Source: a virus. From it: DNA of 28,897 nucleotides. Position numbers and translations under genes: made by a program. This document shows positions 7,600 to 15,691 of this stretch, in pieces. The notes beneath the pieces were generated by a model. It was not told where the DNA came from, did not search any database, and worked only from the letters and a program-made list of their open reading frames with translations. The DNA lies in the IMG/VR virus record IMGVR_UViG_3300013103_000043, positions 1 through 28,897 of that record, one strand, 5' to 3'. Numbering within the stretch: position 1 is the stretch's first letter; each line of letters starts with the position of its first letter.

Positions 7600-7881
7600 A
7601 TGTATAAAGCACTTACTGCAAACTTAACAACTACGGCAGGGGGAGATTTGATTGAAGCATTGGAAGCTCTTTTATCTAGTGGAGACAACATCATCGCTGC
7701 TAAAATTTCAATTGTAGCACAATCGGCATTGAGCATTAAAATAAACGACCACCCAGTCTATAGTCCTCTTTATGCAAACGGGACGGATTGGAAAATTTCT
7801 TATGATAAAGGGGATGTTTTTGCCAGTTCTATAGTTACTCAACAAACGGGAGTTTCTGTATGGATAAGCATTCTGTATTAA
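7600..7881 (+). CDS. Small virion-like protein, 93 aa (unknown)
   Basis: The start ATG follows AAGGAGG. The protein is rich in Ala, Ser, Thr and Ile with short alternating hydrophobic stretches (IIAAKISIVAQSALSIKI, then VSVWISIL), consistent with an all-beta fold such as a small jelly-roll, and has no charged catalytic cluster. Composition and position, just ahead of a LamG-domain virion protein and the packaging genes, suggest a minor virion or fibre-associated component. No signal peptide or membrane segment is convincing. Family not recognised. Confidence 0.6.
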   Translation: MYKALTANLTTTAGGDLIEALEALLSSGDNIIAAKISIVAQSALSIKINDHPVYSPLYANGTDWKISYDKGDVFASSIVTQQTGVSVWISILY

Positions 7882-7910
7882 ACGGAACATTTATAAGGAA
7901 TATTTTCGCA

Positions 7911-8081
7911 ATGGGTTCGTTCTCTCTTGGTATGGCTGGAGTTCCAGAATCGAGTGGTGATGGGAGTGGAATTCAAGAAGTATGGGTTTTATCTTCAGCC
8001 ACATCTCATCAGCCCACTAATAGACTTGGATTTTGGGATGACGGTGAGAATTGGAATGATACAAATGTTTGGTACGATTAA
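7911..8081 (+). CDS. Small hypothetical protein, 56 aa
   Basis: The frame is open from an ATG at 7860, inside the preceding gene. The ATG at 7911 is preferred because it lies after that gene's stop and has AAGGA 11 nt upstream. The 7860 start also has a GGAG nearby, so a 73-aa form cannot be excluded. The product is Gly/Ser-rich at the start and ends in a Trp/Asn/Asp-rich tail (GFWDDGENWNDTNVWYD). This composition is common in short phage virion proteins. No domain is recognised. It is followed after 12 nt by the LamG-domain gene, with AAGGAGG between them. Confidence 0.55.
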   Translation: MGSFSLGMAGVPESSGDGSGIQEVWVLSSATSHQPTNRLGFWDDGENWNDTNVWYD

Positions 8082-8093
8082 GGAGGATAGATT

Positions 8094-9563
8094 ATGGTTT
8101 ATGTAGATATTGCAAATAGTGAAACAGGTCTATCTGCTAGGGGAAAGATAAATGAGATAGGTTCAGATGTAGAGAAATCAGTAAGACAGGTATCGGATAT
8201 TGCAAATGTTTCTAGTGAATTGGAATACTGGGGTAATGGAACAAGTGTTTTAGATTTATCGGATAAAAAATATTATAAATGGAGTGGTAGCGCATGGGAA
8301 AGAGACTACAGGGCTGCTACAACTATTGATAGTGGGGTTGGGGCTACTGAATTTGTATGGGATGATTTGAGAATTAGTCCAACCACTCTTCCATCTATCG
8401 GCGCAAGAAGTCCAGAACACAAAGTTGTGGCTAATGATGGCACAAGCTCATCCACGAGCAATGCAATTGTTTTAGACGGAAATAACGACTATACTACAGT
8501 TGGTGATTATCCAGCGTTAGATGTAACAGAGATGACTATTGAAGGATGGTACAAACCAGTTAGTTCTGGTAGTTATGAGTTACTCGACAGGGATAGCAAT
8601 TTTGAATTCTATATGTCTGGTGGACAGTTACAATTTACATTGAAAGGTGTTAATAATGATAGTCAATCCAGTGATAATGGGGTAATTCTTGCTGGTGGGT
8701 ATCAGCATTATGCTGTAGTTATTTCTGATGAAGGTGCAAGACGAAGGGCAACTTTTTATGTAGATGGGGTCGAGAAAGGTAGCGGCAGATTGAATGCCAA
8801 CTTTACTGGTGCGTCTGATGGATTGAGATTTGGTCAATACACTTCGGGATGGAATTATCAAGGTTCTATGGATAATTGCATTATATACAATGTCCCTCTT
8901 ACGTTATCTCAAATACAAGAAAGATATAACGGTGGAGATGGAAGTATTACATTACCAACTGGAGTTACAGAAGCTACAGATGTTGTTGCCAGATTTGAGT
9001 ATGATGAAGGAACTGGCACGGTTGTAGATAATAATTGTACTCTGGGTAGTGGGAGTGATATGATGTTATTTAACTCTATTGGATGGGAAGCTGGACATGT
9101 TGACAGTGGAAATCCAACGGGTTCTTTTGGTGTTGTGGCATTGAGTTTTAATGCAGATACGACTAACGAAATATTTTTCTCTGCTCAAATGCCTCACACC
9201 TATGCAGAAGGGACATCTATATTTCCTCATATCCATTGGATGAATCCATCTCCTGGCAGCGGAAATATTGTCTTTGGGTTAGAGTATTTGTGGGTTAATA
9301 AAGAGGAAGCTATTGCAGGTGGAAATACGACAGTAGTTAAAAAGGTTATTGCTGCAGGAACACAGGGAGTACATAATATCAATACAATCGCTGAGTTGGA
9401 TGGAACAGGGAAGAAAATAAGTTCTATCCTAGAATGCCGTCTATTCAGAGATGGGTCTAATAGTTCTGATACTTTGGCTAGTGAGATGTTTTTGTCAGAA
9501 TTTGATTTCCATTTTAAAATAGATTCGTTAGGTAGTTATCAAGAATATATAAAGAGATTATAG
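8094..9563 (+). CDS. Virion protein with LamG/concanavalin-like domain
   Basis: A 489-aa protein in three parts. Residues 1-110 contain a short helical stretch and an adhesin-like YYKWSGSAWER segment. Residues about 124-280 form a LamG (concanavalin A-like) jelly roll: NAIVLDGNNDYTTVG, MTIEGWYKP, HYAVVISDEG, ATFYVDGVEKGSG and the closing SMDNCIIYNVPLTLSQI, all typical of LamG domains in phage and surface proteins. Residues 310-489 form another beta-rich domain (PHIHWMNPSPGSGNIVFGLE) ending in a SEFDFHFKID strand, like phage fibre or head-fibre C-termini. LamG domains bind sugars or protein surfaces, so a role in adsorption or as a capsid fibre is likely. Being upstream of the terminase rather than at the tail end favours a head-associated fibre. 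Strong AAGGAGG start. Confidence 0.75.
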   Translation: MVYVDIANSETGLSARGKINEIGSDVEKSVRQVSDIANVSSELEYWGNGTSVLDLSDKKYYKWSGSAWERDYRAATTIDSGVGATEFVWDDLRISPTTLPSIGARSPEHKVVANDGTSSSTSNAIVLDGNNDYTTVGDYPALDVTEMTIEGWYKPVSSGSYELLDRDSNFEFYMSGGQLQFTLKGVNNDSQSSDNGVILAGGYQHYAVVISDEGARRRATFYVDGVEKGSGRLNANFTGASDGLRFGQYTSGWNYQGSMDNCIIYNVPLTLSQIQERYNGGDGSITLPTGVTEATDVVARFEYDEGTGTVVDNNCTLGSGSDMMLFNSIGWEAGHVDSGNPTGSFGVVALSFNADTTNEIFFSAQMPHTYAEGTSIFPHIHWMNPSPGSGNIVFGLEYLWVNKEEAIAGGNTTVVKKVIAAGTQGVHNINTIAELDGTGKKISSILECRLFRDGSNSSDTLASEMFLSEFDFHFKIDSLGSYQEYIKRL

Positions 9564-9584
9564 AGATTTATTGATGGGTTTTAT

Positions 9585-9638
9585 TCCAAGACTGGTGTTG
9601 GGGGATTTTATTTACAAGTTCAATTCTTGTAACTTGGA
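9585..9638 (+). ncRNA. Truncated tRNA-like element A (acceptor stem plus T arm)
   Basis: TCCAAG (9585-9590) pairs with CTTGGA (9633-9638). Inside the 3' half is a T arm, TACAAG-TTCAATT-CTTGTA (9613-9631), whose loop fits the tRNA consensus TTCRANY. Between acceptor and T arm, instead of D and anticodon arms, are only about 21 nt, containing TGGTGTTGGGGGAT. Nearly the same internal motif occurs in element B (13586-13635), where both helices have different sequences. No coding frame explains it. It begins 22 nt after the LamG-protein stop. Confidence 0.6.
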
Positions 9639-9641
9639 TTT

Positions 9642-9713
9642 ATGATGGATAGGGACGTACACCCGAAAAGGCATATTCTCAAATGCTCTTCCATCATCTT
9701 GTTTTATTTGAGA
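9642..9713 (+). promoter_or_regulatory. Mutually exclusive hairpins ahead of the GIY-YIG gene
   Basis: ATGATGGA (9642-9649) pairs with TCCATCAT (9690-9697), enclosing a GGG/CCC hairpin and a GCAT/ATGC hairpin. Alternatively TCTCAAAT (9677-9684) pairs perfectly with ATTTGAGA (9706-9713), which would break the first fold. The second hairpin ends 10 nt before the GAGAGGA ribosome site of the following gene. With element A this fills the 173-nt non-coding gap 9564-9736. The layout resembles a leader that switches between two folds; the ligand or trigger is unknown. Confidence 0.4.
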
Positions 9714-9736
9714 GTAATCTATGAGAGGATTTGATT

Positions 9737-10795
9737 ATGAGTAGAAAATTAGAACAGTCTGTAGTTAATGATTATTTTAGTGAGTTTGGATATATTGTAA
9801 AATCAACATACATGGGTTATGCAAAACCTTTAATTGTACAATGTCCTATTGGGCATGAATATAGCATTAGCTTGGATGTGTTTAAGCGGGGTTCTCGATG
9901 TCAATTGTGCGAATGGGAATCACGAAAGAAAAATCCAGATGAGATTCATTCTTTTTTAAAAAAGAAGGGTTATCGGTGGGTGTCTGGAGAATACATTAAT
10001 GCACATCAGAAAATAACAGTGGAATGTGACAAAGCCCATTCGTTTGATATTCCATGGGCTGCATTGTCTCAAGGAGCGGGATGCCCCAAATGTGCAAAAG
10101 ATATGGCATCTCTTCGCTACAGAAAAGATTTTAACTTAGTATTGTCAGACATAAAATCAAAAGGTATTGAATATGTTTCTGGCGAGTATATAAACGGAAC
10201 ATCTAAAATGACTTTATTTTGTCCTGCACATGGAAAGTTTCAGAGGAGTTATGACAGCGTTATGTCATCAAAATATCCTTGTCCAAAATGTGCAAAGGTG
10301 GGAGCAGCAGAGTTTCATAGAAAAGATTTGGACGAGATAATAAAAAATATTGAATCATACAATTTTAAATATATCTCAGGAAAGTACAAGAATAATATGA
10401 GCAAATTAAAAGTTGAGTGTGATAAGGGGCATATTTTTTCAATTAGTTGGGCGAATTTTAGTAAGGGGAAGAGATGCCCCAGCTGTGCTGTGTATGGATT
10501 TAATACGGCTAAAAAGGGAATTTTGTATTATCTAAGGGTAGAATATAGAAATAAAACATACTATAAGATAGGAATAACAAATCGCTCTATTAACGACAGA
10601 TTTAATAATTCCGATTTAGAAAAAATAACAATTTTAAAAACATGGAAACATAAAAGGGGTTTCACAAGTTATAAAAAAGAACAGGCTATATTAAAAAAAT
10701 ATTCAGAATATAGATATAGAGGTAAGACTAAGGTATTGCAGTCTGGTGGAAATACAGAACTTTTTACTAAAGATGTACTGGGACTTGATTTGTAA
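9737..10795 (+). CDS. Free-standing GIY-YIG-like nuclease with four zinc ribbons
   Basis: A 352-aa protein. The ATG at 9737 is chosen over an upstream TTG because GAGAGGA lies 7 nt before it. Four repeats of about 62 residues each carry a Cys-His...Cys-x2-Cys zinc site: C36/H40/C55/C58, C97/H101/C116/C119, C162/H165/C182/C185 and C228/H232/C247/C250, the last three preceded by Y-x-S-G-(E/K)-Y-(I/K)-N. Residues 261-345 look like a GIY-YIG/T5orf172-type nuclease: GILYYLRVEY, YYKIGITNRS then DRF, and Glu341 in GNTELF. The family is common as free-standing homing-type endonucleases in phage genomes. The zinc ribbons would provide DNA recognition. It sits between a virion gene and the packaging genes like an inserted mobile gene, not inside an intron. 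Confidence 0.75.
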   Translation: MSRKLEQSVVNDYFSEFGYIVKSTYMGYAKPLIVQCPIGHEYSISLDVFKRGSRCQLCEWESRKKNPDEIHSFLKKKGYRWVSGEYINAHQKITVECDKAHSFDIPWAALSQGAGCPKCAKDMASLRYRKDFNLVLSDIKSKGIEYVSGEYINGTSKMTLFCPAHGKFQRSYDSVMSSKYPCPKCAKVGAAEFHRKDLDEIIKNIESYNFKYISGKYKNNMSKLKVECDKGHIFSISWANFSKGKRCPSCAVYGFNTAKKGILYYLRVEYRNKTYYKIGITNRSINDRFNNSDLEKITILKTWKHKRGFTSYKKEQAILKKYSEYRYRGKTKVLQSGGNTELFTKDVLGLDL

Positions 10796-10808
10796 AGGAG
10801 ATGTTGAA

Positions 10809-11759
10809 ATGGGAAAGGGTGTAAAAAGTATACGTGTAATGAGGGAATACATATCACCTAACGGTACACTAATAGAGGGAAATGTTTATTGTCGCAGGTG
10901 TAGAAAAGAAAAGGCTCCAAAAGAATTTTATGGGGCTGTTGACCACACCTTAGATACTAACGGGCTGTTTTCAGTTTGTAAAGATTGTTGTAATATAGTA
11001 TATGACGGGGAATATTTAAAACTGAGAACAATTAAAAACGCGATGATTTCCACTTGTAGACTACTTAATGTTTCTTATAATGAATCAGCTTTGGATGGAA
11101 CAAAAAGCCATATTAAAAAAACTCAAGAGCGGAAGGGCGTTGATTTCAAACAAAAAGTTTTTAGTTTATACAAGTCAAAATTGTCTTCTACTGCACAAAG
11201 AGAAACATCGTCCATGGCTGGAACCCCTCTAACATTTTCTGAGCCTCCTTCAACTATTGCATTGATTGATATTGATAAAGAAGACCAGTTACCTCAAGAT
11301 GAGTTTTGGGGAAAGGGATATTCTCAAGACGACATAGAATTTTTAGAGAAAGAATATTGGAATTTTAAGAAAAACTATATTATTGATGACTATGCAGACA
11401 AGGTTTTGCTAAAAGAAATTTGTTATTTATTGTTATCCATAAGTAAGGATAGGTTGCTACCTAATAAATCAGTGTCCGCATCGGTTAAAGAATTACAGAA
11501 ATTATTACAAACAGCAAATCTGTCTCCAGATGTTGTATCAAGTTCATCAAGCGGGAAAAACATGGAAACCTATGGAATGAAAGCCAAGTTTATGGAAGAA
11601 CACAGTCCTTCTGAAATAGCAAACCCAAAATATGATGATGTAGATAACTACAAATATTATTATAAAAACTTCCTAGAAAGACCTGTTATCAACTATCATG
11701 AAGGAACTCCGAACTACAAAATAGATGAAGATGGCAAAGAAGAAGATTGGAGTGTGTGA
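10809..11759 (+). CDS. Probable terminase small subunit, zinc-finger N-terminus
   Basis: A 316-aa protein. The ATG at 10809 is chosen because AAAGGAG ends 8 nt before it; an upstream in-frame start would lie inside the preceding gene. The N-terminus has a four-Cys zinc site, C28-x2-C31 and C57-x2-C60. Residues about 175-225 read FWGKGYSQDDIEFLEKEYW, then NFKKNY, then LLKEICYLLL. This helical pattern, with a W-G-x-G-Y-(T/S) start, recurs in proteins encoded just before large terminases in Bacillota phages. The gene ends in a TGATG overlap with the large terminase, showing tight coupling. It probably recognises packaging DNA and loads the motor. The small-subunit call rests on position and this motif rather than full homology. 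Confidence 0.6.
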   Translation: MGKGVKSIRVMREYISPNGTLIEGNVYCRRCRKEKAPKEFYGAVDHTLDTNGLFSVCKDCCNIVYDGEYLKLRTIKNAMISTCRLLNVSYNESALDGTKSHIKKTQERKGVDFKQKVFSLYKSKLSSTAQRETSSMAGTPLTFSEPPSTIALIDIDKEDQLPQDEFWGKGYSQDDIEFLEKEYWNFKKNYIIDDYADKVLLKEICYLLLSISKDRLLPNKSVSASVKELQKLLQTANLSPDVVSSSSSGKNMETYGMKAKFMEEHSPSEIANPKYDDVDNYKYYYKNFLERPVINYHEGTPNYKIDEDGKEEDWSV

Positions 11760-13579
11760 TGAGTTATAAAAATTATCAATCTAATAAGCATAAAAAAAAT
11801 ATGAAGAGACAAGATTCTCTTGTGAGAGGGAAAGATTCCACTCTAGCGAAAACCATGTCTGAAAAACAAGAAGAACAATTCGCAAAATGGAATTACTTTT
11901 TTAGACGGAATCCACAGTATTTTGTAGAATGGTATTTAGGATTGACGTTGTATGAATATCAACGATTTTGGATTTATCATATGATGAACTCTTCACGATT
12001 TTTGAGTTTGGCGGGAAGGGGTACTGCAAAATCATTTATAGCTGGACTTTTAGCTGTTGTAAGGTGCATTCTTTACCCTGGAACAACTGTTGTAATTGCA
12101 TCAAAAACAAAGAAGCAGGCAAATCTAGTTGTTAGTTCAAAAATAAAATGGATGTATGACGAGTTCCCGAACATAAATAGAGAAATAACGAAAATATTAT
12201 CAAACCCAAACGATTCAGTTGTTGAGTTTCGCAATGGGTCTGTTATAAAAAGTGTAGTGTCTTCTCCGAATTCAAGAGGTCATAGATGTAATATGCTCCT
12301 TGTAGATGAATCGAGGCAAGTATCGTCTGAAATTCTTGATACAATATTAAAGCCATTTTTAATTATCCGAAGACCTCCATTCACAATGAAGGAAGAATAC
12401 TCTGACTATATAGAACAGCCTTCGTATATTAGAATTTCATCGGTAGGGTATAAGTCTGAAGAGTGGTATGCTAGAGCAAACACCACTTTGCGAGAGGTGG
12501 CAAAGGGGAGTGAAACAACGAAGGCATTGTTTTGGGATTATACCTTAACTTTAAAACATCATATTAGAAGCAGAGAGCAACTCGAAGAAGACAAGATAGA
12601 TATGGACGAAATCTTCTTCTCTATGGAGCTAGGTAATATTCCTTACGGAGGAGCTAAGAATAGTTTTTTTAATTATTCAATGTTTAAGAGAACTGTGAAA
12701 AGACCTTGGATACCTATTCGATTTGACATGGCTAAACCAAAAGCTAAGAACAAATATGACATACCCAGAAGCATTGGAGAGGTGAGGATGGTCACAGTTG
12801 ATTGTGCTGCTGCTCCAGGGTCTACAAATGACTTGACATCTTTATTTTGTTTCAGGCTCATCCCGACAAAAAAGGGATATAAAACACTCGTTGTCTATGG
12901 CGAGGCTTTTTCTGGAATGAATACAGAATTGCAAGCCCTTAGAATCAAGCAAATTTATTCTGAGTTTACAAATTTTAAGGATGGAGATGTTCTTGTTCTG
13001 GACAGCGCGAATATCGGTAGGGGCATTTATGATAATCTTACAAGTATAAGCACTGACACTGAGAGGGATATAGATTATCCGCCCATGAAGGTTATGATAC
13101 ACCGAAGTATTTCAGATACACGGTATAAAGATTTTAATGACAGGGCTATATCTCCAGATGCGTTTGAATGTGTCTATCCAATTCAAGGAAGTGCATCTCT
13201 GAATTCTGACATAGCTAGTTCTTTTCGGAAAAGGTTGAAGAGCGGACTTCTTCATTTTTTAGTAGATAAAGATGAACAGGAAGAAACATATTTAAAAAAG
13301 AAGAACAAAGATATGGTTAGTATGGATGATGTATCGCTAAAGGCGTATATATTGAATCCAAATATTCAAACATCATTGCTGGTAAATGAATCTATAAGTC
13401 TTGAAATGAGCATGTCAGGAGAAAATATTAAGTTGGAAGAAAAATCAGGGGCAAGAAAAGATAGATATTCTAGCGTATCATATGGAAGTTATGTTGTGGG
13501 ATTGCTTGAGCAAGAACTGTTACAGCTAACGACAGATGACGACCTCGACACTTGGGTCGGAGCATTAGGGGTAGTATAA
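11759..13579 (+). CDS. terL: Terminase large subunit
   Basis: A 606-aa packaging motor. The ATG at 11759 overlaps the previous stop as TGATG. The ATPase domain has Walker A GRGTAKS (residues 86-92) and Walker B NMLLVDE (178-184), with SKTKKQANLV after strand 2. The RNase H-fold nuclease domain has MVTVDCAAAPGSTND (Asp348 and Asp358), VLVLDSANIGRG (Asp415) and a late SDIASSFRKRL segment with further acidic residues. These are the features of TerL: ATP-driven DNA translocation into the prohead and cutting of the concatemer. Length is at the upper end of the normal range. Its neighbours, the putative small subunit before and portal after, agree. Confidence 0.93.
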   Translation: MSYKNYQSNKHKKNMKRQDSLVRGKDSTLAKTMSEKQEEQFAKWNYFFRRNPQYFVEWYLGLTLYEYQRFWIYHMMNSSRFLSLAGRGTAKSFIAGLLAVVRCILYPGTTVVIASKTKKQANLVVSSKIKWMYDEFPNINREITKILSNPNDSVVEFRNGSVIKSVVSSPNSRGHRCNMLLVDESRQVSSEILDTILKPFLIIRRPPFTMKEEYSDYIEQPSYIRISSVGYKSEEWYARANTTLREVAKGSETTKALFWDYTLTLKHHIRSREQLEEDKIDMDEIFFSMELGNIPYGGAKNSFFNYSMFKRTVKRPWIPIRFDMAKPKAKNKYDIPRSIGEVRMVTVDCAAAPGSTNDLTSLFCFRLIPTKKGYKTLVVYGEAFSGMNTELQALRIKQIYSEFTNFKDGDVLVLDSANIGRGIYDNLTSISTDTERDIDYPPMKVMIHRSISDTRYKDFNDRAISPDAFECVYPIQGSASLNSDIASSFRKRLKSGLLHFLVDKDEQEETYLKKKNKDMVSMDDVSLKAYILNPNIQTSLLVNESISLEMSMSGENIKLEEKSGARKDRYSSVSYGSYVVGLLEQELLQLTTDDDLDTWVGALGVV

Positions 13580-13585
13580 AAATTA

Positions 13586-13635
13586 TCTTGGTTATGGTGT
13601 GGGGATATAATTTGGGTTCAATTCCCATTCCAAGA
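13586..13635 (+). ncRNA. Truncated tRNA-like element B (acceptor stem plus T arm)
   Basis: TCTTGG (13586-13591) pairs with CCAAGA (13630-13635). The 3' half contains a T arm, TGGG-TTCAATT-CCCA (13613-13627), again with the TTCRANY loop. The connector holds TGGTGTGGGGAT. Compared with element A (9585-9638), both helices have changed in sequence while pairing is kept, and the connector and T loop are almost the same, which argues for a selected RNA structure. It begins 7 nt after the terminase stop and lies about 50 nt before the portal start. Confidence 0.6.
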
Positions 13636-13654
13636 ATTTAAAATTAATTGTTTA

Positions 13655-13674
13655 GTTGTCATTATGCTGACAGC
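13655..13674 (+). promoter_or_regulatory. Hairpin directly before the portal ribosome site
   Basis: GTTGTCA-(TTATGC)-TGACAGC forms a 7-bp hairpin with one G-T wobble, ending just before AAAGGAGG of the portal gene. No T-run follows. It could set the 5' end or stability of a processed portal message. Confidence 0.35.
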
Positions 13675-13686
13675 AAAGGAGGTATT

Positions 13687-15297
13687 ATGACAAAAGAGAA
13701 TAATAATAAAGAAGATGTTTTATTAAAAGAAAAAGAAGTTTGGAGTATTTTAGAATTTGCACAATCTCTATCTGGAATTGGTTCCAATATGCCTATAAGT
13801 ATAGATATGTTGAATCAAGCATTGAAAAATACCACACTCGGAAATACAGGTGAGGTTACAGTAGAGCAAGTAGAAAATGCTTTAGCAAAACCAAAAGAAA
13901 GTGAAGATGAATTAAGAAGAATTTCCCAATCATTTGACATCACGTCTTCTATATATAAGAGGCTTTTATCCTTCATGGGAAATCTTGCGTCTTTTGATTA
14001 TACTTATACCGCCACTCGAAAAGATGGAAAACCTCAAAAATACAATGAAATTCAATATAAAAAAGATTCAAAAATTCTTGAAAATTTTATGGATAGCTTT
14101 GATTATAAATCAGAATTTATAAAGGTGTCCAGACAGATATATCGTAATGAAGCATATTTTTCAGTGCTTAGAGATGAAGGAGATAAATATGTTTTGCAAG
14201 AATTACCTCAAGACAGATGTAAGATAACAGGTCGTTTTTCTCATGGGATATTGTTTTCTTTTGATTATATGTATTTTGCTACTCCTGGAATAGATATTGA
14301 CTTTTTCCCACATATATTTAAAACTACATTGGTAAAACTTGAAAAAAATAAAATAGATACCAAAGGATATAATCCTTCTGATACTCTGTTGGGACGTGGA
14401 AATCACGGATTTGCTCAATGGGTAGATACTAGTCCATTAGATAATTTCTGGATGTTTAAATTTACTCCTGAGATTGCTTCCCGTATTCCTTATTTTGCTG
14501 GATTATTTCCTGATTTAGTAAATCAAGACACGATTAGAGAATTACAGAAAAGTGATTATTTAGCCAGTGCGGCTAAAATAATAATGGGTGAGGTTCCTCT
14601 CCTGAACGGAAAAGCTGCAATAAAAGATGCAATATCTATTTCTCCTGACCTTTTAGGAAAGTTTTTAGCCTTAGTAAAAAGTTCTTTGAATACAGAAGCG
14701 GTTAAAGTTGCCGCATCTCCTTTACAAAACGTAGAATCTTTTGACTTTAAGTCTGACCCTAACATATCCAGTTCTTATTTAAAGAACACTTTGGCAAGTT
14801 CTGGTGTGAGTTCAAATCTTTTATTTTCACAAGATGCGAAATTAACCGTTCTTGAGGCTGCTCTGTCTATGAATATAGACGAGATTTTAGCAGAAAGTGT
14901 ATATCCACAATTTAATGATTTTATAGATTGGCATGTAAATAAAAGAACTAAAAATTATAAGTTTGAAATTAAATTTGAAGGGTCTAAAACATATACTAAT
15001 TATGAAAGAAGACTAGATAAAGCTATGGAATTAGCCCAGTCTGGAATTGTTCTCCCACAACGAATAGCGAGTGGTATGGGAATGAGTCCTTTTCAATTAG
15101 AAAGAGAATTGGCAATGGCAAAGGATTCAGGATTCGTTGATAATTTAACCCCGATTCTAATGAGTGGGCAAATGTCAAAAGAAGAAATTTCTGGCACAAA
15201 TGATGATGCTGGAGCACCAACTAAAAAAGATAAAGATTTGTCGGAAAGCGGGTCTCAAACACGTGAGGTTGGGGGGAATGATTCTAAACAAGTTTAA
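13687..15297 (+). CDS. Portal protein
   Basis: A 536-aa protein. The ATG at 13687 follows AAAGGAGG; an earlier in-frame ATG at 13648 lacks a ribosome site. Portal-like features: an early helical region with SIYKRLLSFMGNLASF, a central stem-forming part, and a C-terminal block SSGVSSNLLFSQDAKLTVLE followed by ALSMNIDEIL. This is the wing/crown region seen in SPP1-like and SPbeta-like portals, where a short Gly/Ser-rich tunnel-loop segment precedes a long helix. The end (about residue 500 on) is disordered, Lys/Asp/Ser-rich. Portal forms the dodecameric ring through which TerL pumps DNA and nucleates head assembly. Position directly after TerL fits. No overall sequence match was tested. Confidence 0.8.
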   Translation: MTKENNNKEDVLLKEKEVWSILEFAQSLSGIGSNMPISIDMLNQALKNTTLGNTGEVTVEQVENALAKPKESEDELRRISQSFDITSSIYKRLLSFMGNLASFDYTYTATRKDGKPQKYNEIQYKKDSKILENFMDSFDYKSEFIKVSRQIYRNEAYFSVLRDEGDKYVLQELPQDRCKITGRFSHGILFSFDYMYFATPGIDIDFFPHIFKTTLVKLEKNKIDTKGYNPSDTLLGRGNHGFAQWVDTSPLDNFWMFKFTPEIASRIPYFAGLFPDLVNQDTIRELQKSDYLASAAKIIMGEVPLLNGKAAIKDAISISPDLLGKFLALVKSSLNTEAVKVAASPLQNVESFDFKSDPNISSSYLKNTLASSGVSSNLLFSQDAKLTVLEAALSMNIDEILAESVYPQFNDFIDWHVNKRTKNYKFEIKFEGSKTYTNYERRLDKAMELAQSGIVLPQRIASGMGMSPFQLERELAMAKDSGFVDNLTPILMSGQMSKEEISGTNDDAGAPTKKDKDLSESGSQTREVGGNDSKQV

Positions 15298-15322
15298 TCA
15301 AAGTAAAAGGAGGTAGATAAGT

Positions 15323-15691
15323 ATGTCTGTTACAGAATATAATTTTCCTGACTTTTATAGAGGTGACACTTGCCAGCCAATAGATTTTCAGATAACTGTG
15401 AATGGTTCTTCTTTGGATTTGACTGGTTCCTTGATTAGTATGATGGTTAGAAAAAAGGTTTCTAGAGAATATTCTGATGGATTATTGATGGGTAGTTTTG
15501 ATAGTGATACTATTGGTGGAATAACAATTACAAATGCTATAGGCGGAGAGTTTATGTTTAATTCTCAATTAATTGATATTATTCCAGATGCTTTTGATTA
15601 TGATATACAAATTATGTTTTCTGATTTTACTGTAAAAACATATATATCAGGTGATTTTATAGTTAAGCAGGATTATACTAATGGTAGATAA
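15323..15691 (+). CDS. Phage structural protein, beta-rich, 122 aa (BppU-like N-terminal type)
   Basis: Strong AAAGGAGG start. The sequence DFYRGDTCQPIDFQI, then LDLTGSLISMMVRKK, then a short-strand end GDFIVKQDYTNGR has the layout of small phage proteins with an RGDT-xxxxDF motif and an L-D-L-T-G turn, related to the N-terminal Ig-like modules of baseplate/fibre proteins. It overlaps the next gene by 11 nt, and the pair may work as an attachment module with its fibre. Because it follows portal, a head-fibre anchor is as likely as a tail role. Not an enzyme: no catalytic motif is seen. Confidence 0.6.
   Translation: MSVTEYNFPDFYRGDTCQPIDFQITVNGSSLDLTGSLISMMVRKKVSREYSDGLLMGSFDSDTIGGITITNAIGGEFMFNSQLIDIIPDAFDYDIQIMFSDFTVKTYISGDFIVKQDYTNGR

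Noticed and set aside
9574-9645. Short frame of 23 codons over tRNA-like element A
   Set aside because: No Shine-Dalgarno and no protein-like composition; the RNA pairing explains the sequence better.
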